64,000 nt of DNA from Metabacillus rhizolycopersici (GCF_020075705.1 NZ_JAIQUM010000022.1:1-64000); one strand, 5' to 3'; shown: positions 43,733 to 53,874, counted from the first letter of the stretch. Notes: generated from the letters alone by a model not told the origin. Translations and numbers: made by a program.

Positions 43733-45115
43733 ATGTCAAAATTACAAGCGCCAATTATGAAAAATGAATATTACGATGTAACCTTTGAGGATTTAACTCA
43801 CGAAGGTGCAGGTGTGGCAAAAATTGAGGGCTTCCCTATTTTTGTTGAAAATGCACTCCCAGATGAACGTGGTAAAATTAAAGTAACGAAGGTGAAAAAG
43901 GGCTTTGCATTTGGACGATTAATTGAGATATATGAAGAAAGTGAAAATCGAATTGAAGCACCCTGTCCAATCTATGCTCAATGCGGAGGATGCCAACTCC
44001 AACATTTAAGCTATGAAGGCCAGTTAAGCTTTAAGAAAAAGCAAGTAGAGCAAGTACTTGCGAGAATTGGCAAGTTAGATTTGAACAAAGTAAAGGTTCA
44101 TCCAACGCTTGGCATGAATGATCCTTGGAGCTATCGAAATAAGGCTCAAGTACCTGTGGGTGAACGAGAAGGTGGTCTTGTAGCCGGATTTTATCAAAAG
44201 AGAAGTCACGATATCATTGATATGGAAAGATGTCTTATCCAACAAGCTGAAAACGATGACGTGGTTCAAGCTGTAAAAAGAATTTGTGAGAAAAACGGCA
44301 TCCGTGCGTATAACGAAGAAAAGCATAAAGGTTGGCTTCGTCACATTATGGTGCGTTATGGACTTGTTACGAAAGAAATGATGATTGTGTTTGTGACAAA
44401 AACAGCGGACTTTCAACATAAGCAAGAAATCATCACACAAATCACTGAACAATTCCCAAACGTAAAATCAATCGTTCAAAATATAAACAATAAACGCACG
44501 AACGTCATCTTTGGTGAGGAAACCAAGGTTCTCTGGGGTGAGGAATACATTTACGACAAAATTGGTGACGTAACGTTTGCGATCTCAGCTCGTTCCTTTT
44601 ATCAAGTCAATCCTGAGCAAACAAAGGTGTTATATGATAAAGCACTAGAGTATGCAGAGCTTACGGGGAAGGAATCTGTTATCGATGCCTATTGCGGAAT
44701 CGGCACAATCTCTCTATTCCTTGCTCAAAAAGCAAAAAATGTATTCGGTGTTGAAATTGTACCTGAAGCGATTGAAGACGCAAAACGAAATGCAGAGTTA
44801 AATGGAATAACAAACGCTGAATTTGCGGTAGGAGAAGCGGAGGTTGTTATTCCAGAATGGTATAAGCAAGGAAATAAGGCAGATGTCATCGTTGTCGACC
44901 CACCACGAAAAGGCTGTGATGAGTCACTATTAAAGACAATTTTGGATATGAAGCCAAATCGTGTTGTGTATGTGTCCTGTAATCCCGGGACACTTGCTCG
45001 AGATCTGCACGTGCTTGAGCAAGGTGGCTATGAGACGGTTGAGGTGCAGCCGGTTGATATGTTTCCGCATACGACACATGTGGAGTGTGTTGCTCAGTTA
45101 GTTTTAAAAGTGTAG
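43733..45115 (+). CDS. rlmCD: 23S rRNA (uracil-C5)-methyltransferase RlmCD
   Basis: RlmCD methylates two uridines (747 and 1939, E. coli numbering) of 23S rRNA with SAM. The 460-residue protein has an N-terminal TRAM domain ([19 protein letters not shown]), Fe-S ligands C78, C84 and C87 in [11 protein letters not shown], the SAM motif [14 protein letters not shown] and the catalytic [12 protein letters not shown]. The ATG at 43733 follows AAAAGGAAG; the in-frame ATG at 43715 overlaps that signal. The last 48 bases before the tail recur at 53875, and the THVEC-coding end recurs at 53832 and 59016. Confidence 0.94.
   Translation: MSKLQAPIMKNEYYDVTFEDLTHEGAGVAKIEGFPIFVENALPDERGKIKVTKVKKGFAFGRLIEIYEESENRIEAPCPIYAQCGGCQLQHLSYEGQLSFKKKQVEQVLARIGKLDLNKVKVHPTLGMNDPWSYRNKAQVPVGEREGGLVAGFYQKRSHDIIDMERCLIQQAENDDVVQAVKRICEKNGIRAYNEEKHKGWLRHIMVRYGLVTKEMMIVFVTKTADFQHKQEIITQITEQFPNVKSIVQNINNKRTNVIFGEETKVLWGEEYIYDKIGDVTFAISARSFYQVNPEQTKVLYDKALEYAELTGKESVIDAYCGIGTISLFLAQKAKNVFGVEIVPEAIEDAKRNAELNGITNAEFAVGEAEVVIPEWYKQGNKADVIVVDPPRKGCDESLLKTILDMKPNRVVYVSCNPGTLARDLHVLEQGGYETVEVQPVDMFPHTTHVECVAQLVLKV
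45041..45110 (+). repeat. rlmCD 3'-end segment that recurs downstream (reference copy)
   Basis: This coding stretch ([22 protein letters not shown]) is the likely source of three remnants. Bases 45041-45088 match 53875-53922 with three mismatches, and ACACATGTGGAGTG at 45074 recurs at 53832 and 59016. It marks the left edge of the accessory sugar region. Confidence 0.8.
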
Positions 45116-45116
45116 T

Positions 45117-45374
45117 CAACTAACAAACGTTCTCCAACCGAAAGATCATGATCATTCTTCCATTCAAGGGAGAATAAGGATTTTGAAATGATGGATATTG
45201 CTACAAGTCAGCCTGCAGCCTATGATTTTTTTAAAAAATAAAAATGGGTTTTTCAGGTAAACTTCATTATAATGGCCTACTATGAATGTGGTCTGATAGG
45301 TGATTTTGGAAGAAGTATTTTAACAACATACAAAATGAAGAAGCAGAAAACCATAAAAGGTTATCTGCTTTGTT
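45117..45374 (-). other. Gap after rlmCD with levB terminator
   Basis: AAGCAGAAAACC and GGTTATCTGCTT at 45341-45370 form a stem close to the levB stop codon, serving as terminator on the minus strand and possibly for rlmCD. The other 220 bases hold no gene that I can recognise. Confidence 0.6.
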
Positions 45375-46985
45375 TCATTTGGTCGATCCAAGGTGTTTGA
45401 TCTCAATATTGTTGAAGATCGCTGTTCCGCCTTCTGAGAAGAGAGTGATGCCTTGATCATTTGCTCCAGGGAATATTAAATTGGAATGAGCGATCCTTCC
45501 ATCATCCACAAAGACTTCAATACTAGATTTATCAACAAGTATCTTCAAGTGAACTTGCTGCTTGCTGCCATCAAATTGCGCTTTGCTTTCTACATTTTGA
45601 TTGCTTTCGTCAGGGTGTCCGGTCATCAATCGATTAACATAAGAGTATTGTTGTAGTGGATCAACAAATACACCAACATCGACATGGCTTTCCTGATCAG
45701 TCGATTCTCTGAGCCGCAGGCCAGCATTTTTAATCTCTGTCCAAGAGATATCTGCCTCTAATTGATAAACATTGCCTTTGACATCAAGTGTTTCGGAGCC
45801 ATTTACTTCAATTTGATTAAAAGAGTCTATTGAAGTTGTTAATTGATTCACAGCTTCAATTGGCTGTGAGGCTAAATAGTATAAATTGTTTCCCTCATGC
45901 TTAAGTTCAATTTGACGAACAATTGAATCCATTCCGTTAAAGTCCTCTTGCAATGTTGGGGTGTTATGAGCATATGCCCAGCTATTCATCCAAGCGATGG
46001 CGTAACGTTTTTTATATTTATCGCTTTCTTTTCCATCTTCAAACGTTACACCGCCATACCAATCAAAGCCATGATCTAACCATTGCGGTTCATTCTGGTC
46101 GGGGTTAAATTCCTTACCGTCAAAATATCCAGTCCAATAGGCATAAGTATTTGGCTGATCAATTGATTTCCCATTTGCGCTGACACCCAGCACCCATTTT
46201 AATGTTCCATCATTAGCACGCAGCAAATAGAGATCTGGACACTCTAAGATTCCCATTTTCTCTGTAGTAAAACTGCTCATATAATGCCAATTCTTTAGGT
46301 TGTGAGACTCGTAAAAACCTATTTTGGATCCTTCCGCCATGACCATTACCCATTTATGATCTCTGCTATCCCAAATGATTTTAGGATCCCTAAAATCGTG
46401 TGTGCCTGGATTTAGCATAATCGGCTTATCGCTAAAAGAGGTAAACGTCTTCCCTTTGTCTTTACTGTACCATAGAAATTGTTCCTGCTTGCCGCCATCT
46501 GCAGAAGGTTGTGTCACAATTGCGATGAAAGCACCTTTTCCAAACCCTGCTGTATTTTCCTTGTCTATCACGACTGAGCCTGACCATGGATCTCCATTTT
46601 TATTCGTATATTTGGGAATAGCAACGCCTTCATCATTCCAATGCAATAAATCTACTGAAGTCGCATGCCGCCATTCTGTGCCATTCCCATTTGGATAATC
46701 ACGATTATAGAGATAATAATAATGGTACCTTCCATCAATAAAGATTGGTCTCTGAGGATCGTTTTTCCATTTATCCGGTACGGTAAAGTGATATTGAGCT
46801 CGATACGAATGCTCATTATTTTCTGGTGTTGATTCCTCTTCCTTGGAGGGGGGATTTTCTTCTTTTTTGTTCGTTGATTTATTTATTTGATTAATCAAAA
46901 ATCCGATGACGATGATAAGAGATAATCCAATCAATATGAAATTCAACGATTTCATCCATTTTTTATTACATGTTTTTTTGTTCAA
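45375..46985 (-). CDS. levB: GH32 levanase (LevB-like endolevanase)
   Basis: The 536-residue GH32 enzyme hydrolyses beta-2,6-fructan. An N-terminal hydrophobic helix (about residues 14-31) anchors or exports it. Catalytic residues are D76 in WKNDPQ (nucleophile), D200 in FRDP (transition-state stabiliser) and E248 in LECPD (acid/base), in a five-blade propeller followed by a C-terminal beta-sandwich. The sequence closely follows B. subtilis LevB (YveB), encoded behind sacB there as here. The start is TTG at 46985, after GGTGAG. It follows sacB by 140 bases with a terminator between, so levB may be expressed by read-through. Confidence 0.9.
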   Translation of the reverse strand: MNKKTCNKKWMKSLNFILIGLSLIIVIGFLINQINKSTNKKEENPPSKEEESTPENNEHSYRAQYHFTVPDKWKNDPQRPIFIDGRYHYYYLYNRDYPNGNGTEWRHATSVDLLHWNDEGVAIPKYTNKNGDPWSGSVVIDKENTAGFGKGAFIAIVTQPSADGGKQEQFLWYSKDKGKTFTSFSDKPIMLNPGTHDFRDPKIIWDSRDHKWVMVMAEGSKIGFYESHNLKNWHYMSSFTTEKMGILECPDLYLLRANDGTLKWVLGVSANGKSIDQPNTYAYWTGYFDGKEFNPDQNEPQWLDHGFDWYGGVTFEDGKESDKYKKRYAIAWMNSWAYAHNTPTLQEDFNGMDSIVRQIELKHEGNNLYYLASQPIEAVNQLTTSIDSFNQIEVNGSETLDVKGNVYQLEADISWTEIKNAGLRLRESTDQESHVDVGVFVDPLQQYSYVNRLMTGHPDESNQNVESKAQFDGSKQQVHLKILVDKSSIEVFVDDGRIAHSNLIFPGANDQGITLFSEGGTAIFNNIEIKHLGSTK

Positions 46986-47041
46986 ATAAACTCACCGCAC
47001 TTATTGTTTTTCTATTAAAATAAGGTAAGCTGCTTTTATAT

Positions 47042-47081
47042 AAAAAGAAAATACCAATTGATTTATTGGCATTTTCTTTTT
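47042..47081 (-). terminator. Terminator between sacB and levB
   Basis: AAAAAGAAAATACCAAT and ATTGGCATTTTCTTTTT form a 17-base-pair stem with one mismatch and a six-base loop. It can act on either strand and stands after sacB. Confidence 0.85.
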
Positions 47082-47125
47082 GTGTTTTTTACTTTACCTG
47101 ATAAAAGTATTGATTAATTCTATAA

Positions 47126-48586
47126 TTATTTTATTGTTACTTGTCCTTGTTCAAGGATACTATTTTCCACTACAGAAGTTTTGTCGCCATTAATGTTAAG
47201 CTGGAAGCTTGGCGCAAATGTAGATTTGTGCTCTTTGAAGTAACCTCTATTTGTCATGTAACTTGTTACCACTGTATTATCACTGCCTTCTTGCGGAATA
47301 GCAAAGTGAGCGTAGTTCCAAGTAACATCATATGGATCAAGATCATGATGTAAAACAAGTCCAGTTTTATTTAAAGGTTTGTATGGTCCAGTTAAGGAAT
47401 CTGATACATAACCTAGTAAATAAATATCTTCATTGTCAATTCCATCAATCGTCATTTTTGATCCACGTGAACTTGTGAATAAGTACCATTTTCCATCCTT
47501 TTTAAAGATGTTCGGACGTTCGATTTCATCAGTTACTGTGTTTGATGCAACTAATGGTTTCATAACTCTTTTTAAGCTATAATCATCATTAATTTCAATA
47601 ATACCTAAAGCACCGTTTGAAATTTCAGCTAAATCTTTCTTAGGACTTTGTAACAATTTGCTTTTTTCATTTTGGAAGAAAACGTTACTTCCGCCATAGT
47701 AAGCTTTATTGAATAAAGATTCTTCACCTTGGTATCCAGTTTCAGTTCCAGTATTAGCTTCGAATACTAGATATTTATGACCATTTTCTTCGATATAGTG
47801 AGGATCTCTTAATGTATGGTTATCAGAATAATCACCATTTCCGAAAGCTTGCTCAACCGTTTGATAGAATTTCTGGTCACCATCAAAGATTGATTTGTGA
47901 TCTTCAATTCCATCTACTTTCAACGTGTTTGAACCTTGTTCAGACACATTGATTTGAGCTGTTGTTAATGTTTGTTTTCCGAAGAAGTTGTGTGCTGGAT
48001 CCCAGCCATGACGGTTTGTATAGAACAAACGAACCTTTCCGTCTTCAGTTAAAGTAGCTGAACCTGACCATTCTTCCGCTTGGTTTCTTAAGATAGGATC
48101 ATCTGATTTGAATTTATCGGAATCTTTAAACACTCTACCTGCATTTTTCCAGCTATCAATTCCTGTGTCACCAATTTTTTTATAGAACATGTAAATAAAA
48201 GTGTCCCATCCTTTATCAGGGTCCCCAGCTAAACCGAAAACAATTTGGTAGCCATTATAATTTGCAACTGTTCCATCAGCATTTTGTAGCGGCCATGTGT
48301 CCCACACATCTAAATCAATTACGTTACCTAACTCATCATACCCTTTTGCAGAAGGGATGTTTTTAATTTTAGATTCGTCGAATTGAGGTACTGTATATCT
48401 TGAATCACCTTGTTGTTCAATGATCTTGTGCATGTCTGAACGTGTTATATGGGAAATTCCATATGATTCATTGTGATCACGGGAGTCTTTTTCTTTCGCA
48501 TAAGTCAGCGATTCTCCTCCACCTAATAATATAGCTGTACTAAGTGTTACGACTGTTGCTTGTTTAGCAAATCTTTTAAAGTTCAT
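47126..48586 (-). CDS. sacB: Levansucrase
   Basis: SacB is a secreted GH68 transfructosylase that builds levan from sucrose and releases glucose. The 486-residue protein has a signal peptide (cleavage probably after LTYA, residue 30). D96 in VWDTWP is the nucleophile, D261 in LRDP stabilises the transition state, and E354 in DEIER is the acid/base. EWSGSA is the second sucrose-binding block. TAGGAGGACGACC precedes the ATG. It is preceded by a two-component system and a solute-binding protein gene rather than sacX/sacY, so regulation may differ from B. subtilis. Confidence 0.95.
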   Translation of the reverse strand: MNFKRFAKQATVVTLSTAILLGGGESLTYAKEKDSRDHNESYGISHITRSDMHKIIEQQGDSRYTVPQFDESKIKNIPSAKGYDELGNVIDLDVWDTWPLQNADGTVANYNGYQIVFGLAGDPDKGWDTFIYMFYKKIGDTGIDSWKNAGRVFKDSDKFKSDDPILRNQAEEWSGSATLTEDGKVRLFYTNRHGWDPAHNFFGKQTLTTAQINVSEQGSNTLKVDGIEDHKSIFDGDQKFYQTVEQAFGNGDYSDNHTLRDPHYIEENGHKYLVFEANTGTETGYQGEESLFNKAYYGGSNVFFQNEKSKLLQSPKKDLAEISNGALGIIEINDDYSLKRVMKPLVASNTVTDEIERPNIFKKDGKWYLFTSSRGSKMTIDGIDNEDIYLLGYVSDSLTGPYKPLNKTGLVLHHDLDPYDVTWNYAHFAIPQEGSDNTVVTSYMTNRGYFKEHKSTFAPSFQLNINGDKTSVVENSILEQGQVTIK

Positions 48587-48617
48587 CGGTCGTCCTCCTA
48601 GAATATTTTAGTTGTTA

Positions 48618-48703
48618 CACGATGGTTCTTTACCAGAAAACGGCTCCAGTGCCACCGTGTCTTGTCTACAAATAGAATTATAGGGTAGTTACGATTCTGT
48701 GAA
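48618..48703 (-). promoter_or_regulatory. Candidate sacB promoter and leader hairpin
   Basis: On the minus strand TTCACA (48703-48698) and TATAAT (48682-48677) are separated by 15 bases, a short spacer. Downstream CACGGTGG and CCATCGTG (48659-48652 and 48625-48618) form an eight-base-pair leader stem. I do not see the RAT sequence of a SacY-type antiterminator, and no T run follows the stem. Confidence 0.4.
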
Positions 48704-48746
48704 TATGTCATAGATTGATAAGAATTTAGTCGTAAATTGATATATA

Positions 48747-48774
48747 GGGGGGATTTTAACGAAAAACCCCCCCC
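48747..48774 (-). terminator. G/C-run hairpin between the solute-binding gene and sacB
   Basis: GGGGGGATTTT - AAC - GAAAAACCCCCC pairs over ten positions with one A-A mismatch. On the minus strand it lies behind the solute-binding gene and upstream of the candidate sacB promoter, so it could separate the two transcripts. The following bases are AT-rich but not a pure T run. Confidence 0.45.
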
Positions 48775-48912
48775 GACAAAGGGGATGGACGATATCATTT
48801 GATTAAGGTGATAATGGATCATGAGGTTCATACAGTTCTTAAGTTGAATTTCTTTCTTACGTTACACAAACATTTAGCTGAAGCTGATTGCTTTGGATAG
48901 TTGTTAGCATGG

Positions 48913-50196
48913 TTACTGACTAGTAGCTCTATCCCAAGATTTCTGAAACTCTTGCAGTAACTGATCGCGATGAAACTGTTTTCCGACATATAACTGTATG
49001 GAAGATCCAAATTCTTCTCTTACTCCGACAGGAAAATGAAACCAGTTAGAACTCATGGTTTTTCCTTCTTTGTAATATGCTAATGTATCATTGGCAAGGG
49101 GACCTAAGTGGTTAGACTCTATATTTTTAAAAGCAGGGATGAATTTAAATTGTTCAGTCATAAATGTTTGTCCTTGTTGGGAAGAAACCATCCAGTTTAA
49201 GAATTTTTTTGCTTCCTTTTTCTTTTCGGGTGTTGATTGTTTGTTTACTACCCAATAATTTGAGACACTAACGACCAAGGCATCATTTTTACGTTCATCA
49301 TTAATAGGTATTGGAAGAAATCCAATATTCATATCAGCCGATAATTGATCAATCATTGGCTGAACCCAGTTTCCTTGAAGTATCATTGCTGTAGCTCCTG
49401 TTGCAAACAAATTTACTTCCATATTGTAGTCCGTTGTTAGCGGATTATCATTTCCATATTTTATTGTTAAATCCAACAAATCAATGATATCCTTGAATTG
49501 CTGATTATTGGTGATTTTTTCTGTACCGGAATTGAGGTTTTTTATAAACGTGTTTGGATCTTCTTGTTGAGCAAACGCGATATTTAAAAGAAGTACCCCC
49601 AATTTCCAGTCCTCGTAATAACCATTAGCAAAAGGAGTAATGCCTGCTTTTTGTAATTGTTCTGAGGCCACTCTTAATTCTGTTAGCGTTTTTGGTATCG
49701 TATTGATTCCTGCCTGTTTAAACAAATCCTTATTGTAAATAAAGCCATATCCTTCCATGTTAACTGGCATACCATAAATCTCTCCATTAAATGTCATTGG
49801 GGATAATGTATCCTTATAGGCATTCTTCACCCATGGTTGATCTGAAAGGTTTTCTAAATATTTCCGCCATAATATCGCATATTCGTATCCAATGTTTGTG
49901 AAAATATCAGGACCTGTACCTGCAGCGATCTGTGCTTCTAGATCGGCAAGATCATCAGTTGCGCCACCAACAGTTTCTATCTGAATATCTATGTTAGGGT
50001 TTTCCCTTTCATAAGCTTTTACCATTTGTTCGAACTGTTTTGAAATTTCCACTTTAGGATTTCTTATATTTAAGGTGATTTTTTGTTCGGCAATTTTTCT
50101 CTCTTTCGTTGTCGGCTCCGTATTAATTTTTTGACATGCTGCAAGAGAAAGGCTCAGAGTTCCAATTAATAATATGTGTACTATCTCTTTTCTCAT
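48913..50196 (-). CDS. Extracellular solute-binding lipoprotein, family 1 (carbohydrate type)
   Basis: The 427-residue protein starts MRKEIVHILLIGTLSLSLAACQK, a lipoprotein signal written here in two parts: basic start, then lipobox LAAC. The mature part resembles ABC sugar-binding proteins (PDIFTNIGYEYAILW, GEIYGMPVNMEGYGFIYNK, ATAMILQGNW). No permease or ATPase gene is next to it. It directly follows a YesM/YesN-type system, so it may act as a sensing partner. The ATG at 50196 is chosen for its signal peptide and GGGGTGA upstream; a longer frame to 50247 lacks both. Confidence 0.85.
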   Translation of the reverse strand: MRKEIVHILLIGTLSLSLAACQKINTEPTTKERKIAEQKITLNIRNPKVEISKQFEQMVKAYERENPNIDIQIETVGGATDDLADLEAQIAAGTGPDIFTNIGYEYAILWRKYLENLSDQPWVKNAYKDTLSPMTFNGEIYGMPVNMEGYGFIYNKDLFKQAGINTIPKTLTELRVASEQLQKAGITPFANGYYEDWKLGVLLLNIAFAQQEDPNTFIKNLNSGTEKITNNQQFKDIIDLLDLTIKYGNDNPLTTDYNMEVNLFATGATAMILQGNWVQPMIDQLSADMNIGFLPIPINDERKNDALVVSVSNYWVVNKQSTPEKKKEAKKFLNWMVSSQQGQTFMTEQFKFIPAFKNIESNHLGPLANDTLAYYKEGKTMSSNWFHFPVGVREEFGSSIQLYVGKQFHRDQLLQEFQKSWDRATSQ

Positions 50197-50248
50197 CAAC
50201 TCACCCCAAGTATGTTTCACAAGATATAAATACGGAAATGATTTCAAT

Positions 50249-51427
50249 CTATCTACTTGTCAATGCAAGTTTTTTATCTAAGTTTCGATACTCAAATGGT
50301 GTTATCCCAACTACCTTTTTGAATAGCTTTGAAAAGTATTTTTCATCTTTATAGCCAAGCATTAATGAAATAGATAATATACTCTCATCTGTTTCACTTA
50401 GCCATGATTTTGCCTGATCAATTCTAAGATTCATAATGTATTTTGATAGGGGCATTCCAGTTTGTTGTTTAAATTTTCTTGAGATATGTTCACGACTTAA
50501 GAAGAACCGGTTTGCCAGTTTTTCTAAACTTAGTTCTTCCATATAATACGTTTCTACATAAGCAACAATGTTTTGCATTCGCTGCGCATCATCCAAGTCA
50601 TTCAAACGGTGTATCGTGCGGTATCTTTGATCATCCATCGCTTTTTGTAAGACTTGGTACAACCTAGGTATTTCATTAAATAAACGTAACGCTTTCCCGC
50701 TAACCAGTCGAACTGGAATGTCAAATTGATGACTAATCCATTCTTCAATCGCTAACCAATGCCTTTGTGTAGAAATAACAAGACAAAGATTTTGATCATG
50801 CTGAAGCGCAAATGCGTTTCCCCAGTCTTGATTAAAGAGCTCATCAGCTAATAATTGAATGTATGGTTCTGAATGATGCATATGATAAAAGGAAATGAGT
50901 GTAACATCGTATTCATCTGCAAGGGGAAGAAATGAAGCGACTTCTAATTCTTCGAATGGTTCCCCTAAACAAGCTTGTGTAACGACATGATTCATACGAA
51001 ACCTTTTAACCTCTTCGAGTACGCCTTTCTCTTTGTTTTGACGCTCTTCCTTTTCACTCAGCCAGGACTCAATGGCTGCTGACAAGGTATTATTGAATGG
51101 ATCAGCTTCAATCGGTTTTAATAAATAGTCGAAACTGTTGCACTGAATGGCTTTTCGCATAAATGAATAGTCGTCAAAGCCTGTAATGAAAATAACTTTG
51201 CCTGAATAAGCGATTGAGTTTAACCACTCCATGATTTCGATTCCGCTTATTCCGGGCATTTTTATGTCAGTGAATATAATTTCCGGATTTTGTCTTTCTA
51301 TTATTTTTTTTGCTTCCTCTCCATTAGCTGCTTCTAAAACATCAGTGATCCCGTGTTGTTTCCACTGTCCTAAATGTCGAATAACATAACGGACATTGAA
51401 CTCATCATCTATAATTAGAGCCTTCAT
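50249..51427 (-). CDS. AraC-type response regulator (YesN-like)
   Basis: The 392-residue protein has an N-terminal receiver domain with phosphorylation site D54 in IFTDIKMPG and lysine in YLLKPIEA, a middle region of about 150 residues, and a C-terminal AraC/XylS double helix-turn-helix (LSLEKLANRFFLSREHISRKF, split here; then ISLMLGYKDEKYFSKLFKK). It is transcribed behind the kinase gene by 78 bases. It probably activates a sugar-related promoter nearby, with sacB-levB as the natural candidates; this is inference from position. Confidence 0.9.
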   Translation of the reverse strand: MKALIIDDEFNVRYVIRHLGQWKQHGITDVLEAANGEEAKKIIERQNPEIIFTDIKMPGISGIEIMEWLNSIAYSGKVIFITGFDDYSFMRKAIQCNSFDYLLKPIEADPFNNTLSAAIESWLSEKEERQNKEKGVLEEVKRFRMNHVVTQACLGEPFEELEVASFLPLADEYDVTLISFYHMHHSEPYIQLLADELFNQDWGNAFALQHDQNLCLVISTQRHWLAIEEWISHQFDIPVRLVSGKALRLFNEIPRLYQVLQKAMDDQRYRTIHRLNDLDDAQRMQNIVAYVETYYMEELSLEKLANRFFLSREHISRKFKQQTGMPLSKYIMNLRIDQAKSWLSETDESILSISLMLGYKDEKYFSKLFKKVVGITPFEYRNLDKKLALTSR

Positions 51428-51505
51428 ACAGTTCCAGCCTCCTTATCAAAAATTTTTAAGGTAACAATAATCTAATTGTATAGAGTTGTTATAAATGAAA
51501 GTGTG

Positions 51506-53284
51506 CTAATCGTTTGATACATTAGGTTCTAGAGGAATGACAAGTTGAACTAAAAAGCCTTGTCCTTGTTTCGTATCTAGCTTTAGACCTGCATTTTGTC
51601 CATAGTTTAAAACCAATCGGTCATGTATGTTTTTTAGACCGATATGTTCGTGTGAATAGGTTCCTGTATAAGGAGCGGTGTAAATATTTTCTCTTAATGA
51701 TTGCAACTTTGAGAGTGTGACACTTGAGCCATCATTTTCTACTGTTAGAGTTAAAGTTTCTCCTTTTATTTCTCCGTATATGCTTAAGTGCCCATCTTGG
51801 AATCCTTCTTCATAACAATGTTTAAAAAAGTTTTCAACAAGCGGCTGAATAATCATGCTTGGGATTTTCATTCTTTGAATTTCTTCGTTTAGTTTAATAG
51901 AAATGTTTAAATTGTTTCCAAAACGCTCCATTTGTAGGGAAAGGTATGCTTGTATATAATCCACTTCATCGCGTACCAGGACCCATTGATCGGCACGGAT
52001 AGAGTATCGCATCATTTTGGATAAGGATGTTACTAATTGGTAGACATTTGGAGACTGAGAACGTAGAGCAACAGCACCAATTGATTGTAATGCGTTAAAT
52101 AAGAAGTGCGGATTTACTTGAGATTTTAGTGCTCTAAATTGGTTTTTTCTATTCTCAATGTCTAGTTTATATTCACGTTCAATGTGGCGGTTAATGCGGT
52201 CCATCATATCCTTCATATGTTTTTCAAGATGACCAATTTCGTCCTCTCTTTTATGATGAAAAGGGACATTCATATTTCCACCTTCAATAGACCGCACTTT
52301 TAGGCTAAGCATTTTAATTGGACGAGTGATTCTATAGGAAACAAAACCTATCATTAGCAACCCCATCATACCTACTCCAATTCCAACGAGTATGTTTATA
52401 AATGCAGTCTGTCTTGCATCTTGAAATAAAAAATGACTAGGAGTTATCTTAATTAGTTTCCATTGTTTTAGTGATCCAGATAAAGTTTTCGATAATAAAA
52501 TATCTTCTCCCGAATCAATATCTGTAGCATTGATACGCTCTAGTAAGCTAGGTGGAACAGACTTACCGATAAGAGTAGCGTCGCTTGCATACATAACACG
52601 ATCATTAGGATCAACAAGTAATACAGATTCTTCATTCTTCTGAATGAGGGTATTACATAACCGAGCATATCCATTTAGATCGATATCCATTGTAATAATT
52701 CCGAGAAATTCATTTGAAAGCACATCAACTATTTTATGGTGAAACGTCATAACTACTGTGTTGTCCGACTGAGGAACAATGGCAGCATTATTATAATTTA
52801 CAATTTTATGAGGAGGCTCAATCAGATAGTTTACGTTCGATTGATAAAGTTTTTTAATTGATTCTTGGTTTAATAAGTCAGGTTTCAATTTAGGAGCACT
52901 GACTTTAGCGTTATAAGCGGTAAAAGATTCTTTGTTTCTATCAAGATAAAAACGAACTTGGCGGATTTCATTTCGCATAAGATAAAAAGTTTCTATGCTT
53001 TTTTCTCTTGAGTTTGGGTTAGAGTATCTTGAATCTTCACTATCATTTCTGAAGACCTGAAATAAGTCAGGATTCCGATAAAGAATATAAGGAAGATTGA
53101 TCATATCTTGAAAGTATTGCTCCAGTTCTTCTGACAATTTATTCATTTGATTGTTACTGACCTCAAGTGCTTGCTGTTCAACTCTATCTTTTGTATATCC
53201 ATATATAAAAAAAACAGATAAAAAATACGGTATGATGATAAAAAGAAGAAGCATAAGAAATAAGCGACTTTGAATGCTTTTCAT
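51506..53284 (-). CDS. Sensor histidine kinase (YesM/LytS-related, HisKA_7TM-less)
   Basis: The 592-residue kinase has a membrane helix at about residues 8-29, a large extracellular Cache-like sensor, a second helix at 295-316, a HAMP linker, the His_kinase motif SQVNPHFLFNALQ with phospho-acceptor H393, and an ATPase domain with the N box MIIQPLVENFFKH. This is the YesM class that pairs with AraC-type regulators and often senses extracellular sugars. It is the first gene of the minus-strand cluster. The start ATG follows AAAGGAGCATTT. Confidence 0.92.
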   Translation of the reverse strand: MKSIQSRLFLMLLLFIIIPYFLSVFFIYGYTKDRVEQQALEVSNNQMNKLSEELEQYFQDMINLPYILYRNPDLFQVFRNDSEDSRYSNPNSREKSIETFYLMRNEIRQVRFYLDRNKESFTAYNAKVSAPKLKPDLLNQESIKKLYQSNVNYLIEPPHKIVNYNNAAIVPQSDNTVVMTFHHKIVDVLSNEFLGIITMDIDLNGYARLCNTLIQKNEESVLLVDPNDRVMYASDATLIGKSVPPSLLERINATDIDSGEDILLSKTLSGSLKQWKLIKITPSHFLFQDARQTAFINILVGIGVGMMGLLMIGFVSYRITRPIKMLSLKVRSIEGGNMNVPFHHKREDEIGHLEKHMKDMMDRINRHIEREYKLDIENRKNQFRALKSQVNPHFLFNALQSIGAVALRSQSPNVYQLVTSLSKMMRYSIRADQWVLVRDEVDYIQAYLSLQMERFGNNLNISIKLNEEIQRMKIPSMIIQPLVENFFKHCYEEGFQDGHLSIYGEIKGETLTLTVENDGSSVTLSKLQSLRENIYTAPYTGTYSHEHIGLKNIHDRLVLNYGQNAGLKLDTKQGQGFLVQLVIPLEPNVSND

Positions 53285-53732
53285 CTAAAAATGCTCCTTT
53301 CGTTCAGGAATTCTAAATTAACATGCCTTTTTACAAAAAAATAAATAGAAGGTTGGATATGACGAATCATGAACGACTAATAAGAACTCTTTAAGAGGCA
53401 AACACTCTTTTACCCTTACTCTATTATTAAAATCTAATGCTATTTGATTAATTTAGTCAACATAGGGTAAATCATTGAAATTAAAGACAGGAAATGCTCA
53501 ATTTCCCTATTATAATTGAGTTTGGTAACGGTTACTCTGAAAGATGAAATCCCTATCATGATTTGAAAAATGAATCTTAGGTACTAGTAGATATTGAATT
53601 TTTACAAAAAGTAGTTAGATTGGATTAAATGGTGTAATAATCTTAATTTTTGCCCTGCAATTCCTTCAAATTACTCGTTGATTCTAATGTAGTTGCTGAT
53701 TGTTATAATGAAGAGTTATTAAATCGTTTAGC
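53285..53732. other. Control region of the two-component cluster
   Basis: No gene is visible. GTAACGGTTAC at 53525-53535 is an 11-base palindrome with a partial resemblance to CcpA cre sites, lying close to a minus-strand TATAAT (about 53508-53513). It could be an operator for the kinase promoter, but the match to the cre consensus is poor. Confidence 0.35.
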
Positions 53733-53873
53733 TTGAGGCAATGGAATGAAAAGAGGATTGTCCGGCAGTTATGTATTATAAATGCATAAATCTGCTAACT
53801 ATTGTAGGTTAAATATAGTGATCGGCAGTCAACACATGTGGAGTGCGTAGCACAACTCGTATTAAAATAAAAG
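53733..53873. repeat. Direct repeat ending in an rlmCD tail, left copy
   Basis: About 120 bp resemble 58919-59040: GAGG-AATGGAATG, AGAGGAT, TTATAAAT-CAT, CTATTGTAG and finally ACACATGTGGAGTGCGTAGC. The last part reads [12 protein letters not shown] then stop, the end of an RlmCD-type protein with different codons from the intact gene at 43733. The two copies bracket the LacI-GH13-PTS block. Confidence 0.75.
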
Positions 53874-53874
53874 A

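Noticed and set aside
48587..48660. SacY-type RAT/terminator antitermination switch before sacB
   Set aside because: A leader stem exists, but I find no RAT-like sequence and no T run after the stem.
53525..53535. CcpA cre site before the sensor kinase gene
   Set aside because: GTAACGGTTAC is palindromic but matches only about nine of fourteen cre positions, so I report it only as an unassigned palindrome.
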